From Bacteroidales bacterium UBA5287 (GTDB lineage Bacteria; Bacteroidota; Bacteroidia; Bacteroidales; Dysgonomonadaceae), in assembly GCA_002411345.1 (NCBI GenBank), contig DHSL01000018.1, forward strand, positions 55,612 to 119,611: a DNA stretch of 64,000 bases, written 5' to 3'. Numbering within the stretch: position 1 is the stretch's first letter; each line of letters starts with the position of its first letter. The position numbers and the translations under genes were made by a program. Under the pieces are notes generated by a model that worked only from the letters and a program-made list of their open reading frames with translations, searched no databases and was not told the origin of the DNA. Below are positions 26,771-35,750 of this stretch, in pieces.

Positions 26771-28228
26771 TTACCATACTATTTCAACCCAACGGGTTTT
26801 CCAATTACCCCAACTCCCAATACCGTATGAATATGAGAGATATTGAGGAACACCTGCTTTGATATGACCTTTGCCGTCACCACTCCAACCACAGTTATGA
26901 ATACCGGGCATCAAATTATTTCTTACTTCACCAATCTTTTTAAAATCGATTCCGTTATCCGACTGCCAAATAACAAGATAACTCTTTTCACTCATCCTGT
27001 CCGCAGTATGGATAGCCTGAAACTTCTTGATGTCTTCACGATATTTTACATCTGAATGATCGGCGCCGTTAATAGCACTTTTATTCATGGCCACTCCTTT
27101 GTAAGTCAAACTACCCGGCCAGTTTGGGTCGTTGGCAGATGCTGTGGCAACGCGCGTGGTGGTGCCCTCATCATTCCATGAATAATAGAAATAGATGGTG
27201 TCGTTCAAAACAACAATGGAAGGCTCTCCGGCTCCAAACTTTGTGGGATCTCCATCATATAAGATCACAGGTTTGGGATTAGTTCCCCATTTTTCTCCAT
27301 TCCATTTCTCCCATGGTCCTTCGGGTGTCCTGCCACGTGCAATATAAACATTGTTCTGAGTCATGGCTTTGTTCTCAGTCGATGTGTATCCTATGTAATA
27401 ATAACCATCCCAATAAGCTGCTCCCGGATCGCAAACAGAATAATGATCTGATGTAAACTCGGTGGGTAACAGCGACATGACCTCTTCCGTCCAGGTCTTT
27501 CCGTTATCAGTGGAATGTTGATAGGATGCCTGATCCCAAAAAAGGTCTCCGGTGGTTTTTTCTTCTGCAAACATGGCTTCCCAATTATTCCCGGACACGG
27601 GTTTACCGCCCTGATAACTGACAACACCGGCAACTGCTCCATCGCGCAGCCATACTCCTGAATACTCGGTAGCACTTTCAGATAGCTCCCAGAGATAGGT
27701 GCCCGCGGGAAACTTGTCTTCATTGGTTAACCCAATTTTCTCGCCGTCAGCATAATTAACAAATTTGGCTGTGGCAACAGGGGTTTGTTTAACCACTTCT
27801 TCATAACTCATATTACTGTTGTCCCACTTGAATAGCTTCATTGTCAAACCACATGGCTTACCATTCCAATTGGGACTGACAACCTTAATTCCCCAAAAAG
27901 GAACATCGGAACTAAATTTCTGCCCCACGGTTCCATGCGTGGATACTGCTACGGGAGTGTTTTTCCCTGATTTATTATAAAGATTATGCCATGCGCCATA
28001 AAATCCTCCAACAGCGGCAAACCAGGCATCAATACTTCCATCATCATTTATAATAATAGAAGGGCCATAACGATATCCACCCTCTGAATAAATATCCCAA
28101 CCACTGTTTTTTAATTTGAATACTTCCTTTTTCTTTACAATGGGAGTATCTTCTTTATTATCATTGCCATTGCATGATAAAAACAGGAATAAAGATATTA
28201 ATAGAAAAAAGAGTCTGTAATTTCTCAT
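26771..28228 (-). CDS. Beta-propeller lipoprotein, GH43/sialidase-like fold
   Basis: A lipoprotein (MRNYRLFFLLISLFLFLSC, lipobox FLSC) whose repeats such as SVCDPGAAYWDGYYYIGYTST, KFGAGEPSIVVLNDTIYFYYS and ADHSDVKYREDIKKFQAIH resemble the five-bladed propeller of GH43, GH117 and related enzymes. Acidic residues lie at the places where inverting propeller enzymes have them, but I cannot assign a catalytic triad. I chose ATG 28228; an earlier frame start at 28279 would overlap the GH127 gene. It may be an enzyme or a binding protein. Confidence 0.65.
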   Translation of the reverse strand: MRNYRLFFLLISLFLFLSCNGNDNKEDTPIVKKKEVFKLKNSGWDIYSEGGYRYGPSIIINDDGSIDAWFAAVGGFYGAWHNLYNKSGKNTPVAVSTHGTVGQKFSSDVPFWGIKVVSPNWNGKPCGLTMKLFKWDNSNMSYEEVVKQTPVATAKFVNYADGEKIGLTNEDKFPAGTYLWELSESATEYSGVWLRDGAVAGVVSYQGGKPVSGNNWEAMFAEEKTTGDLFWDQASYQHSTDNGKTWTEEVMSLLPTEFTSDHYSVCDPGAAYWDGYYYIGYTSTENKAMTQNNVYIARGRTPEGPWEKWNGEKWGTNPKPVILYDGDPTKFGAGEPSIVVLNDTIYFYYSWNDEGTTTRVATASANDPNWPGSLTYKGVAMNKSAINGADHSDVKYREDIKKFQAIHTADRMSEKSYLVIWQSDNGIDFKKIGEVRNNLMPGIHNCGWSGDGKGHIKAGVPQYLSYSYGIGSWGNWKTRWVEIVW

Positions 28229-28254
28229 ATGTCGATTAATGTTTTTCTGTTTTA

Positions 28255-30150
28255 TTACTTCTTCGGAAGCCAGGTACATACATGCTTCCCATTATTCCAA
28301 TTGTCTACTGAGGCATAATCTACCATCGTGATAAATTTACCATCTTCCACAGGTACCAAAAATTGAAGTTTGATATTACCTCTCTGAGGATTTTCCTGCT
28401 TTACATCAATATATCCGTTCTCTGCTTGCAATGTAACGGGGGCATTATAGTTAATGTCGATATTTTCGTCTCTCGCCAACACCATGGGACCATACACAAT
28501 AGCCTGAAAATTGTCTCCTCCACGGTTACTTCCCCTTGGGGCGTCAATAACCTTGCATCTCATATCCATCAAAAGTGCAATCTGATCTCCTGATTCCCAC
28601 CTGCGCGTAATTTCGGCATAGGTGCCTGGAACAACCTTCACCTCTTCTCCGTTTATCTTCATCTCCGTTTCTTCACTCCATCCGGGAATCCTAAAACGAA
28701 TAGTGAACTCCTCGGCTTTCTTTAATTTCAGATCGATAACTATTTTGCCCGATAAAGGAAAATCACTGTCAATAACAATGGATCCTGGTCGCTTTCCGGG
28801 AGTCTCAAACGAAACACTGGCTTTATTATAAAGGTTGATAACGGGACCTTCGGCCGATTTCATCGTGGCTACATAGGGGATATAGGCTAAACCCATGGGA
28901 CCGTTAAGGTTGCAGCAGGTGACTTGCAGACTGTCAAATTTCCATCCCCAACCCTGATCGGTTACCTTCATTCCGTTGAGTAAATTCACATAACTGAACC
29001 CGTCTCCGCTGGGTTTCATCGCTCCAATCAATCCGTTATATGCATATTTCTCTATGTAATCTGCTATCAAAGGGTCTCCGGTAAGACGCAACAGCTGACT
29101 GCATAGCTTCATCCAGGTAACTCCCACACAGGTCTCCATCATACGGGTAATATCTGGATTGGTCTGCTCCAGCGCGGTGTTACCCCATGCTTCGCCAGCA
29201 ACATATGGATGATAGGGCTGATCTGACCCGCCATTTCCAATAATAGTGATTTCCTTGCTACTGATATTCTTAAATAGATTCAACAACATCTCTTTATGAC
29301 GGGGATCTCCTGTAACTCGGTAATACTCAACTAACCCTTCAAAAAGGGACATCATTTCGTATGCCTTGGGATAATGACCTGCCATTTCCCATGGATTCAC
29401 ATTGTTTAAGGCATTCTCAAAAACATCGTAGTTCTTAGTGCCACCCGATGCAATAATATAACTGGCAAAATCAAGAAAACGTTTCTCTCCGGTCCATTTG
29501 TATAACCGCATAAAAGGTTCAAGAAGTGTGCTGGACTCAATATGACATGGCTCGTAACCAATATTGGTGGCACTCCAGCCTACATCAACAATCTCTGTTT
29601 TGGGAGAAGGACCAATAATTGACATGATATTGTCTGCTTGTTTAATTAAAGCGTCAAGCACACGCGGATCGGGATTCACCCATTCATAATATTCTTCCAA
29701 ACCAAGCATAACATATTTGCGTTCCCACAACTCACTCTCTTCTGGCTGTTTGTCAATCTCTACACAACTGATACTTCCGTTTTCACGCTGGGTACTCAAC
29801 AAATCATTCACAGTCTCATCCATAATCTGCTTGAGCTTCGGGTCATTGGTGTATCTATAAAACATGCAACCGGAACGTACGGCTTTTCCCCACATCTCTC
29901 CAAGTGCAAACTGAGGTCTCCCGTTCCGGAAGAAATCAACAAACTGATCATAGGGCAAATCACCCATGTTCCAGTGCTGAATGGAATTTTGAATGTAATC
30001 CTCAAAAAAACCATCGAGCTTAACGGCTCCGGGGGACAAAGGGGAAAAAGTGTCTTTAATAACTTCTCTGTCTTTTTGTGCGCTGCACGATAAAAAAACG
30101 TACAGCATCAAACCTAAAAATAAATTGAATAATATTGTTTTTCTTTTCAT
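28255..30150 (-). CDS. GH127-like lipoprotein (DUF1680, cysteine/zinc glycosidase)
   Basis: Family GH127 contains beta-L-arabinofuranosidases that use a zinc-bound cysteine as nucleophile. The protein has a lipobox (FLSC) and then an (alpha/alpha)6 barrel (about residues 60-450) and beta domains. The zinc set seems complete: Glu339 and Cys341 in METCVG, Cys412 and Cys413 in VTCCNLNG. In the characterised enzyme HypBA1 these are Glu338, Cys340, Cys417 and Cys418. The length of 631 residues is normal. It starts 11 bp after the DUF5722-like gene. Activity on L-arabinofuranosides is the best guess, but many members have other or unknown targets. Confidence 0.85.
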   Translation of the reverse strand: MKRKTILFNLFLGLMLYVFLSCSAQKDREVIKDTFSPLSPGAVKLDGFFEDYIQNSIQHWNMGDLPYDQFVDFFRNGRPQFALGEMWGKAVRSGCMFYRYTNDPKLKQIMDETVNDLLSTQRENGSISCVEIDKQPEESELWERKYVMLGLEEYYEWVNPDPRVLDALIKQADNIMSIIGPSPKTEIVDVGWSATNIGYEPCHIESSTLLEPFMRLYKWTGEKRFLDFASYIIASGGTKNYDVFENALNNVNPWEMAGHYPKAYEMMSLFEGLVEYYRVTGDPRHKEMLLNLFKNISSKEITIIGNGGSDQPYHPYVAGEAWGNTALEQTNPDITRMMETCVGVTWMKLCSQLLRLTGDPLIADYIEKYAYNGLIGAMKPSGDGFSYVNLLNGMKVTDQGWGWKFDSLQVTCCNLNGPMGLAYIPYVATMKSAEGPVINLYNKASVSFETPGKRPGSIVIDSDFPLSGKIVIDLKLKKAEEFTIRFRIPGWSEETEMKINGEEVKVVPGTYAEITRRWESGDQIALLMDMRCKVIDAPRGSNRGGDNFQAIVYGPMVLARDENIDINYNAPVTLQAENGYIDVKQENPQRGNIKLQFLVPVEDGKFITMVDYASVDNWNNGKHVCTWLPKK

Positions 30151-30161
30151 TATATAAATTC

Positions 30162-32297
30162 TTATGGTGCAATAGATTGCATAATTTCACTCCAACTGCT
30201 AATCCCTATAATCGACTTGTAGGGCTCAAAAACATTATCTTCCTGATCTGTTCCCGCGGCTTGATATGCATACCATACTGGTTTGCGGCCTGCGGGATCA
30301 GTGGCATCATCAGGAAATTTTCTTAGTCCTATTCTTAATCCATATTCAACTCTGTTGTCAATCCAGTTATGCCACTGAATGGCGTCAATACCATCCAAAA
30401 CGGATATTTTTTTCCATGCATAGGCAAAACCGGCGGCTTGCTCCATCAAATCCTTGTTCTCATAGGTGCGGGAGTTGGTGCCGTTCTCCGATAACCAAAG
30501 GCTCCTTTTAATGGTTCCTTTATATCGGTTATCCGACTGCTTAACCCAATAATCAATGACTTCCAAATTTTTGAAGGTTACTAACGCGCTATTCATACTA
30601 AATGTGGCTTTAGCATCATTCCATGTCTTCGGTTCATTCAAATCCTGAGGGTAGGGGTGATAGGCTATTCCCCACTGAAAATCGCCTTCTCGTAAACTGA
30701 AACGTTGCAATGCTTTCAACATCTCTTTCGAGGAATATAATTCTACCGACTCGCTCCACGAGTGAGTGAATGAACCCATCACTTCACTGTTTTCATCATA
30801 CTGACGGGCAATATTGTAACAAATACGCAACGACTTAACATAGGTGTCCAAATAAACCAACATGGGCTTTCTTCCCATATTTGTCCAGGTCAATCCTGCG
30901 TCTACCTCGTTATGCAAAATCCATTTGTGAATTCTTCCATTGACATCGTCGGTCCTGTTATAACGCGATGCCAGAAAATCAAGTGCAGCTGCATAACAGT
31001 TAACTCCTTCTGCAGTGGTCAAATTGGGCATGGTATAAATACCTTCGGAAGTGTAACTGGGGTGCTGAAGAATTTTGCCAATCACCGGATCGGCACTCTC
31101 TGATGCTTTCTGAACAAGGAGGATAGCGGCGACAATAATTTTCTTTGATGAGGCTAACTTAAGTGCCTGATCTAAACCATTTAAATAATCACGTGAGAAA
31201 TAGTACTTCTTATTGCCGTAAGTATGTTCAATGGTGTTCGAGGCGGAATAGGAATACATCATCGCTGTAATGGGGATATTAATAGTGATACTTGTAATTC
31301 CCAACTGGTCTAAATCACTCGAATAGCTGTTCATGAAAAATCCGCCCAACCCTTTCTTGCTCTTTAAAATTCCGGGGGACATCGATTGACGGGCCTCGAT
31401 AACATCGGCATACCTGGCATGTGAGTCAATCGTCTCGCTGCTACCGCTTTCCTTAACAATAACCCATTTCGAAAGCAAACGGTCGTAGGTGATATCGGAC
31501 CTATTGATTGAACGGGCTACCGTAACCTGAAACGATGGGTTGTCAATGGCAATTTTATTCTTAAAGGTCGATAAGGAAACAAGGGTGTCTTCAGGAAATA
31601 TTTCACAAAGACTGAACTTGCCTTCGCCGGAAAGTACTCCTGAAATGGTTACTTGAGATAACCCGACTTTCACTTCGTTGATCGATGAGGAATATTGCTT
31701 GTACAAATAGGTGGACAGCAAACCCTCAATTATCTCGTCTTTCTTAATCTGGGCTTCTTCTTTTTCATAAAGATCTTTTTCTAATGCATTCATCGACCGG
31801 AAATGAATATTGCGTATATCAATTTTCAAACCGCTCTTGGTGCCAAAATCAAAACGGAGAAAATCGTTGACTTTCCCCCACGAAAAGGTTTTGATCTTTT
31901 TCTTTAAGTTGATACTGTAGCTTTTCCACGTAGCACTGTTCGCTAATGGTTCACCAAACAACGAGCGGTCTTCACGGATTTGGGGACCAAAAAAGATCTG
32001 TATCGGGTCAGTATTCCCTGCCGACTTATACTCAAAAGTGAGTACAACAGAATCGGGATGCAACGCCTTCGATATTCCCTTGGTAAAAATATAAGGGTCT
32101 GCCCCGGTAGTGGTAATAAAATAGGCGTTTTTCTCTTTTTCTGAAATAGTCAGCTGATTGGCGGAATTAAAATCAAACTTTAAATATTCTGTTGTCAATG
32201 GCTTAATAATTATGGGGGGCACAGTTTCTTCTTCTCCCTTGCAGGAAAACAATATCAGAAAAATGAAAATCAATAAATAACTCAATTTCTGAACCAT
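30162..32297 (-). CDS. DUF5722-like TIM-barrel lipoprotein with N-terminal binding-like domain
   Basis: A probable surface glycosidase of unknown specificity. Counting from the ATG at 32297, a lipobox (LFSC) is followed by a beta-sandwich-like domain (about residues 36-169) that also occurs inside the second SusD of this locus. A short helical/beta linker domain follows, then a TIM barrel (about 300-711). Glu464 in HNEVD and Glu604 in WLSENG lie about 140 residues apart, as do the acid/base and nucleophile of retaining clan GH-A enzymes. The barrel resembles the family named DUF5722. An in-frame TTG at 32324 overlaps the CotH stop and is less likely as start. Confidence 0.68.
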   Translation of the reverse strand: MVQKLSYLLIFIFLILFSCKGEEETVPPIIIKPLTTEYLKFDFNSANQLTISEKEKNAYFITTTGADPYIFTKGISKALHPDSVVLTFEYKSAGNTDPIQIFFGPQIREDRSLFGEPLANSATWKSYSINLKKKIKTFSWGKVNDFLRFDFGTKSGLKIDIRNIHFRSMNALEKDLYEKEEAQIKKDEIIEGLLSTYLYKQYSSSINEVKVGLSQVTISGVLSGEGKFSLCEIFPEDTLVSLSTFKNKIAIDNPSFQVTVARSINRSDITYDRLLSKWVIVKESGSSETIDSHARYADVIEARQSMSPGILKSKKGLGGFFMNSYSSDLDQLGITSITINIPITAMMYSYSASNTIEHTYGNKKYYFSRDYLNGLDQALKLASSKKIIVAAILLVQKASESADPVIGKILQHPSYTSEGIYTMPNLTTAEGVNCYAAALDFLASRYNRTDDVNGRIHKWILHNEVDAGLTWTNMGRKPMLVYLDTYVKSLRICYNIARQYDENSEVMGSFTHSWSESVELYSSKEMLKALQRFSLREGDFQWGIAYHPYPQDLNEPKTWNDAKATFSMNSALVTFKNLEVIDYWVKQSDNRYKGTIKRSLWLSENGTNSRTYENKDLMEQAAGFAYAWKKISVLDGIDAIQWHNWIDNRVEYGLRIGLRKFPDDATDPAGRKPVWYAYQAAGTDQEDNVFEPYKSIIGISSWSEIMQSIAP

Positions 32298-32320
32298 GTT
32301 ATATCTTTTTTCTTCCATAA

Positions 32321-33778
32321 TCAATATTTTGAAATCTCTTCATTCAACCAGTTCATATGATTGATGAAAAACTGACGGTCGCACTCAACTTCTTTGTCGT
32401 ATGATCCCATAGGAACTCCTCCTACACTCACACGCTCATTCATAATATCCCACCTCCTGAAATTTAATTCCTGCGATTTCTCTAACAACTTTTTCGTGTC
32501 GTCAATATATTTGAGGATGTCTTCCGTGATGGATATATTTTGCCACATCTCCTTAACTTCCTTCTTAAATGTGGGATCTTGCAACAAACGGTCGTAATAT
32601 AAGTTTGAATTCCATACATAATAATTGGCTGGCCTTGGCCTCGCGCCGTCATACCAACCGATGCCGACCGACCATTCAAAATCCCAAACGGGACCCGTCT
32701 GAACCTTCGAATCGCCCATATCGGCTTTAATCAAATATGGATTTGTATCCATATTGGCTAAAATATTCTGAAAAATAAACCAGCGGACAAAACTTTGTAC
32801 ATCAATATATTGGGAATATCCAGTCGTAGGATCGTTGAAAGATGATGAATAAAGTACGGTTTCAAATTCATCCATGTAATTTTTAATGTATTCCCATTGT
32901 TGGGGGGTTAGGTCTTTTTCCGGATCGGGATTCTTAAATGAATATCCAAGACCTCTTGAAGTAACAAAATAATTGGGTTCCTGTTTGTAATATCCATCAA
33001 GCTCATACAAATAACCACTCGCAGGTATGTCAACCTTGTTGGATCCTTGCTCTATACTCTCAACCAACTGATAATTACCCATATATTCTCCGTTTAACAC
33101 CAATTCTACAAATCGGTCATCCACGGTCCACGGGAAATTCATCAGCTTGCTGGCAGTAAACGCAATCCCTGTTCGTAAAAGGGATTTATCACAATAATTG
33201 GCTAACAAAACCCAATCTTTCTCTTCTTTCATCCCCAAAACAGAGGCTTTCTCATCTAACTTCAACTTATAAGGCTTTTTGGGATAAGTCCAGGTGGCAT
33301 TCCCGCGACCTTTTAATTTTAACTTGTGCTCTGATAAAACTTTTCCTTTGTCTTTAATCGTCATCATGGCGCCTACGTAGGTTTCCTTGGAATCGACAGG
33401 TGCCTGATTCTCGGTATTAATATATACAACGGGAATTCCGGTGTCAATAAGATCGCCTTCAATAGAAACCTCCAAAGGTACAGCGCGTCCACGTAGAGAA
33501 ACGGTTGCTGATGATGTGCCGCTTTTAAATATATCTCCCGACCAGCTGACCTTGAAATTCGTAACGGGCTTTCTTGTACTGTCTGTATATACTTCCGAAA
33601 CAGTCATCCCGGCAAAATCAGGTGTTTCTCCTAGTTGAAACGTTGTCCTGTCGGGTAGCTTGGATATTTCAATGTTCAGAAATATTTTTTCCGCTGGCAT
33701 CTCATTTTCACAGGAAATAAATAGGAGGAAAAATCCTGTCAATATAAGATTATAGAAATGTACTTTTTGTTGTTTCAC
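32321..33778 (-). CDS. CotH-kinase-like lipoprotein with Ig-like domain
   Basis: CotH proteins are atypical kinases first known from Bacillus spore coats. Here the protein is exported: hydrophobic N-terminus with lipobox (FISC), a bacterial Ig-like domain (about residues 35-110, FQLGETPDFAGMTVSEVYTD), and the CotH fold with KLKGRGNATWTYPKKPYKLKL, DWVLLANYCDKSLLR, GNYQLVESIEQG and the metal motif WDFEWSVG (usually WDFDW). No ATG is available. I chose GTG 33778, which gives a compact signal peptide; TTG 33808 is the alternative. It lies inside the PUL, between paralog 3 and the DUF5722-like gene. The substrate is unknown. Confidence 0.78.
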   Translation of the reverse strand: MKQQKVHFYNLILTGFFLLFISCENEMPAEKIFLNIEISKLPDRTTFQLGETPDFAGMTVSEVYTDSTRKPVTNFKVSWSGDIFKSGTSSATVSLRGRAVPLEVSIEGDLIDTGIPVVYINTENQAPVDSKETYVGAMMTIKDKGKVLSEHKLKLKGRGNATWTYPKKPYKLKLDEKASVLGMKEEKDWVLLANYCDKSLLRTGIAFTASKLMNFPWTVDDRFVELVLNGEYMGNYQLVESIEQGSNKVDIPASGYLYELDGYYKQEPNYFVTSRGLGYSFKNPDPEKDLTPQQWEYIKNYMDEFETVLYSSSFNDPTTGYSQYIDVQSFVRWFIFQNILANMDTNPYLIKADMGDSKVQTGPVWDFEWSVGIGWYDGARPRPANYYVWNSNLYYDRLLQDPTFKKEVKEMWQNISITEDILKYIDDTKKLLEKSQELNFRRWDIMNERVSVGGVPMGSYDKEVECDRQFFINHMNWLNEEISKY

Positions 33779-33849
33779 GTTAATTGGGTTTATTATTGAA
33801 TAATTCAAAGATGATTGATTAAGTTAAATTCTTACAGATACAACTCTTG

Positions 33850-35673
33850 TTATTTTGTATCTTCCTTATACACGTAATTATATCTTCCGGCTGGAGCAAC
33901 ATCGCCCGAAAGATAAAAATCCATTATATCACCTGCTTCTTGTATATTGTCTGCCCACTTGAATTCAAAATTGAGCTTTTTACCTTTTAATGATAATACT
34001 TCACGGGGTATCATAATCTCCATATACTTCCCTGATACTTTAAAACTGGCTTCTCCACATTTTATCCAATCCCATGCTCCATTATTACGCTCAACAACAA
34101 TGGTCGAGGAAGTGGGACTGGTCCTGTTTAGCATATAATCATATCCTTCCCATCCTGTGCTCCTGTCTCTGTCGGCATCTATAAATAACCACATCCAGCC
34201 GGGATCGGTTGCGGAACTGATGCTCTCGGCTGTCTCAATATAGAAATATAGGTTGATGGGGTCGCGGGCTACACGCGTGGCTACAAAATCATTCCTGCCG
34301 GTGGTATTCGTAAATTGAATGCCGCCCCAACCGGGATGATTCCGATGCATGGTATTACCGCGTGTGGCTTTATAAAGTGGCTTTACTTTTTCCCATTCAT
34401 TAACTGCTCCGTCAACAACAATAGTCTGCTCGGGGGAGGGGGGTTCAAGACGGCCGACTCCCTTATAGCGACGGATATTGGCGGCTAACTGGTAATAATA
34501 GGCGTCTCCATGACCGCCTTTCATGGGCTCGATATCGCGACTCTTTTCCTGACTGAACTCATCGGGAAAAGCATTGTACTGTTGCTGCCACATCTCATAG
34601 CGACCGGCAATCCATTCGTTCCAACCGGTAACAAACACAAACTGAGGGTCAAGCTCCAGGGCTCTGTCCCACTGTTCCTGAAAATTGTGACCGTGATTAA
34701 CGGCGTCGGTACCTTGTATCTGACCGGATTCATGGGTGTAGCTTCTGCCAAAACTATTGGGGGCATTCATCGCGGTCAAACCGCGTTCGGCCGACCAGTT
34801 CTGGGCAACGCCCACGGGAACTTCTTCATATCCGGTACTCTTTTTTGCATATCCATGCTGGGGATAAATTTCTAACCAACCCCACTGGTCATTTCTGGAG
34901 GGACCGGTATTGTATGTGGGCTGACCGGGACGAAAAGTGAAATAGTTCTTAATTTCTTCTGAAAGATTATCGGGATAGGCCATAATAAGGGGCTTGCCTT
35001 TCCACATGAAAAAAAGATCTTTGTAAATACCTGGTTTGTAAAGATCTCGGTATAACTCTTCAATGGCTTCCTTGCTGCCTTGAGTGGGACCAAATGCAAG
35101 AATAAAGGCTATCTGCGGAGTGACTCCTCCGGCTGATCTTATTTCACTGAAGACTTCACATAATGCCATATACGACTCTTTCCAGGTGAAATTGCCGTTG
35201 GTACAGTCAAAAATAATAACATCTACACCGGCCAAAGCAAGCAGCTCAGCATGTCTGCGCAAAACCCACTTGTCAGTGTTGATATAATAACCATATAAGG
35301 GTTCTCCCCAAAAATAACTGTTTGCATCTGAAGGCCACGCTAGATGACGAAAATCATTGATGGCATCGGGATGCTGACTCAGAATCTTACTTACATCGTA
35401 TGCGGTGCGACTGCCATAAGCTGATTGTTGGGTGTGCCATGTCCAATAAAAAAGACCTACGTATTTTTTTTCTCGCAAATCGCCGACTTCCTCCCAGGTT
35501 GGTAAGGTGCGGTCCAATGCGTCTGTAGCAGAAAGATTGTCATATATGATCTGCTCGGGCTTCGGATCGGGCTTCGGATCAATAACTTCTGTCTCTGGTT
35601 TGCAGGATAAAATAAACTGCAGAAGCAAAAGAAACATCAACGTAATAGTCATTTTTGTTTTAATGTGTATCAT
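33850..35673 (-). CDS. GH71/99-like lipoprotein, paralog 3
   Basis: A 607-residue lipoprotein (lipobox ILSC). The barrel (about residues 50-410) includes GLFYWTWHTQQS, LAGVDVIIFDCTNGN and VFVTGWNEWIAGRY, with Glu353 present and Ala356 at the place of the second GH99 acid. The C-terminal CBM9-like domain starts at VVDGAVNEWEKVKP and contains GWMWLFIDADRDRSTGWEGYDY. It is the closest relative of paralog 2 in this window. It is the first enzyme gene after the transport and binding genes and is preceded by a 77-bp gap with a strong hairpin. Confidence 0.78.
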   Translation of the reverse strand: MIHIKTKMTITLMFLLLLQFILSCKPETEVIDPKPDPKPEQIIYDNLSATDALDRTLPTWEEVGDLREKKYVGLFYWTWHTQQSAYGSRTAYDVSKILSQHPDAINDFRHLAWPSDANSYFWGEPLYGYYINTDKWVLRRHAELLALAGVDVIIFDCTNGNFTWKESYMALCEVFSEIRSAGGVTPQIAFILAFGPTQGSKEAIEELYRDLYKPGIYKDLFFMWKGKPLIMAYPDNLSEEIKNYFTFRPGQPTYNTGPSRNDQWGWLEIYPQHGYAKKSTGYEEVPVGVAQNWSAERGLTAMNAPNSFGRSYTHESGQIQGTDAVNHGHNFQEQWDRALELDPQFVFVTGWNEWIAGRYEMWQQQYNAFPDEFSQEKSRDIEPMKGGHGDAYYYQLAANIRRYKGVGRLEPPSPEQTIVVDGAVNEWEKVKPLYKATRGNTMHRNHPGWGGIQFTNTTGRNDFVATRVARDPINLYFYIETAESISSATDPGWMWLFIDADRDRSTGWEGYDYMLNRTSPTSSTIVVERNNGAWDWIKCGEASFKVSGKYMEIMIPREVLSLKGKKLNFEFKWADNIQEAGDIMDFYLSGDVAPAGRYNYVYKEDTK

Positions 35674-35706
35674 TCTTTCAATATCTTTCTAACAACATGA
35701 TAAAAC

Positions 35707-35737
35707 AGAGAGGGGAAATATTAAACTTCCCCCCTCT
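35707..35737 (-). other. Strong intercistronic hairpin inside the PUL
   Basis: The arms AGAGAGGGGAA (35707-35717) and TTCCCCCCTCT (35727-35737) pair over 10 of 11 positions around a 9-nt loop. On the minus strand GTTTTATC follows. It sits at the border between the binding/transport genes and the enzyme genes, so it could be a partial terminator or an mRNA-stabilising hairpin. Confidence 0.65.
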
Positions 35738-35750
35738 TACCATTCAATTA

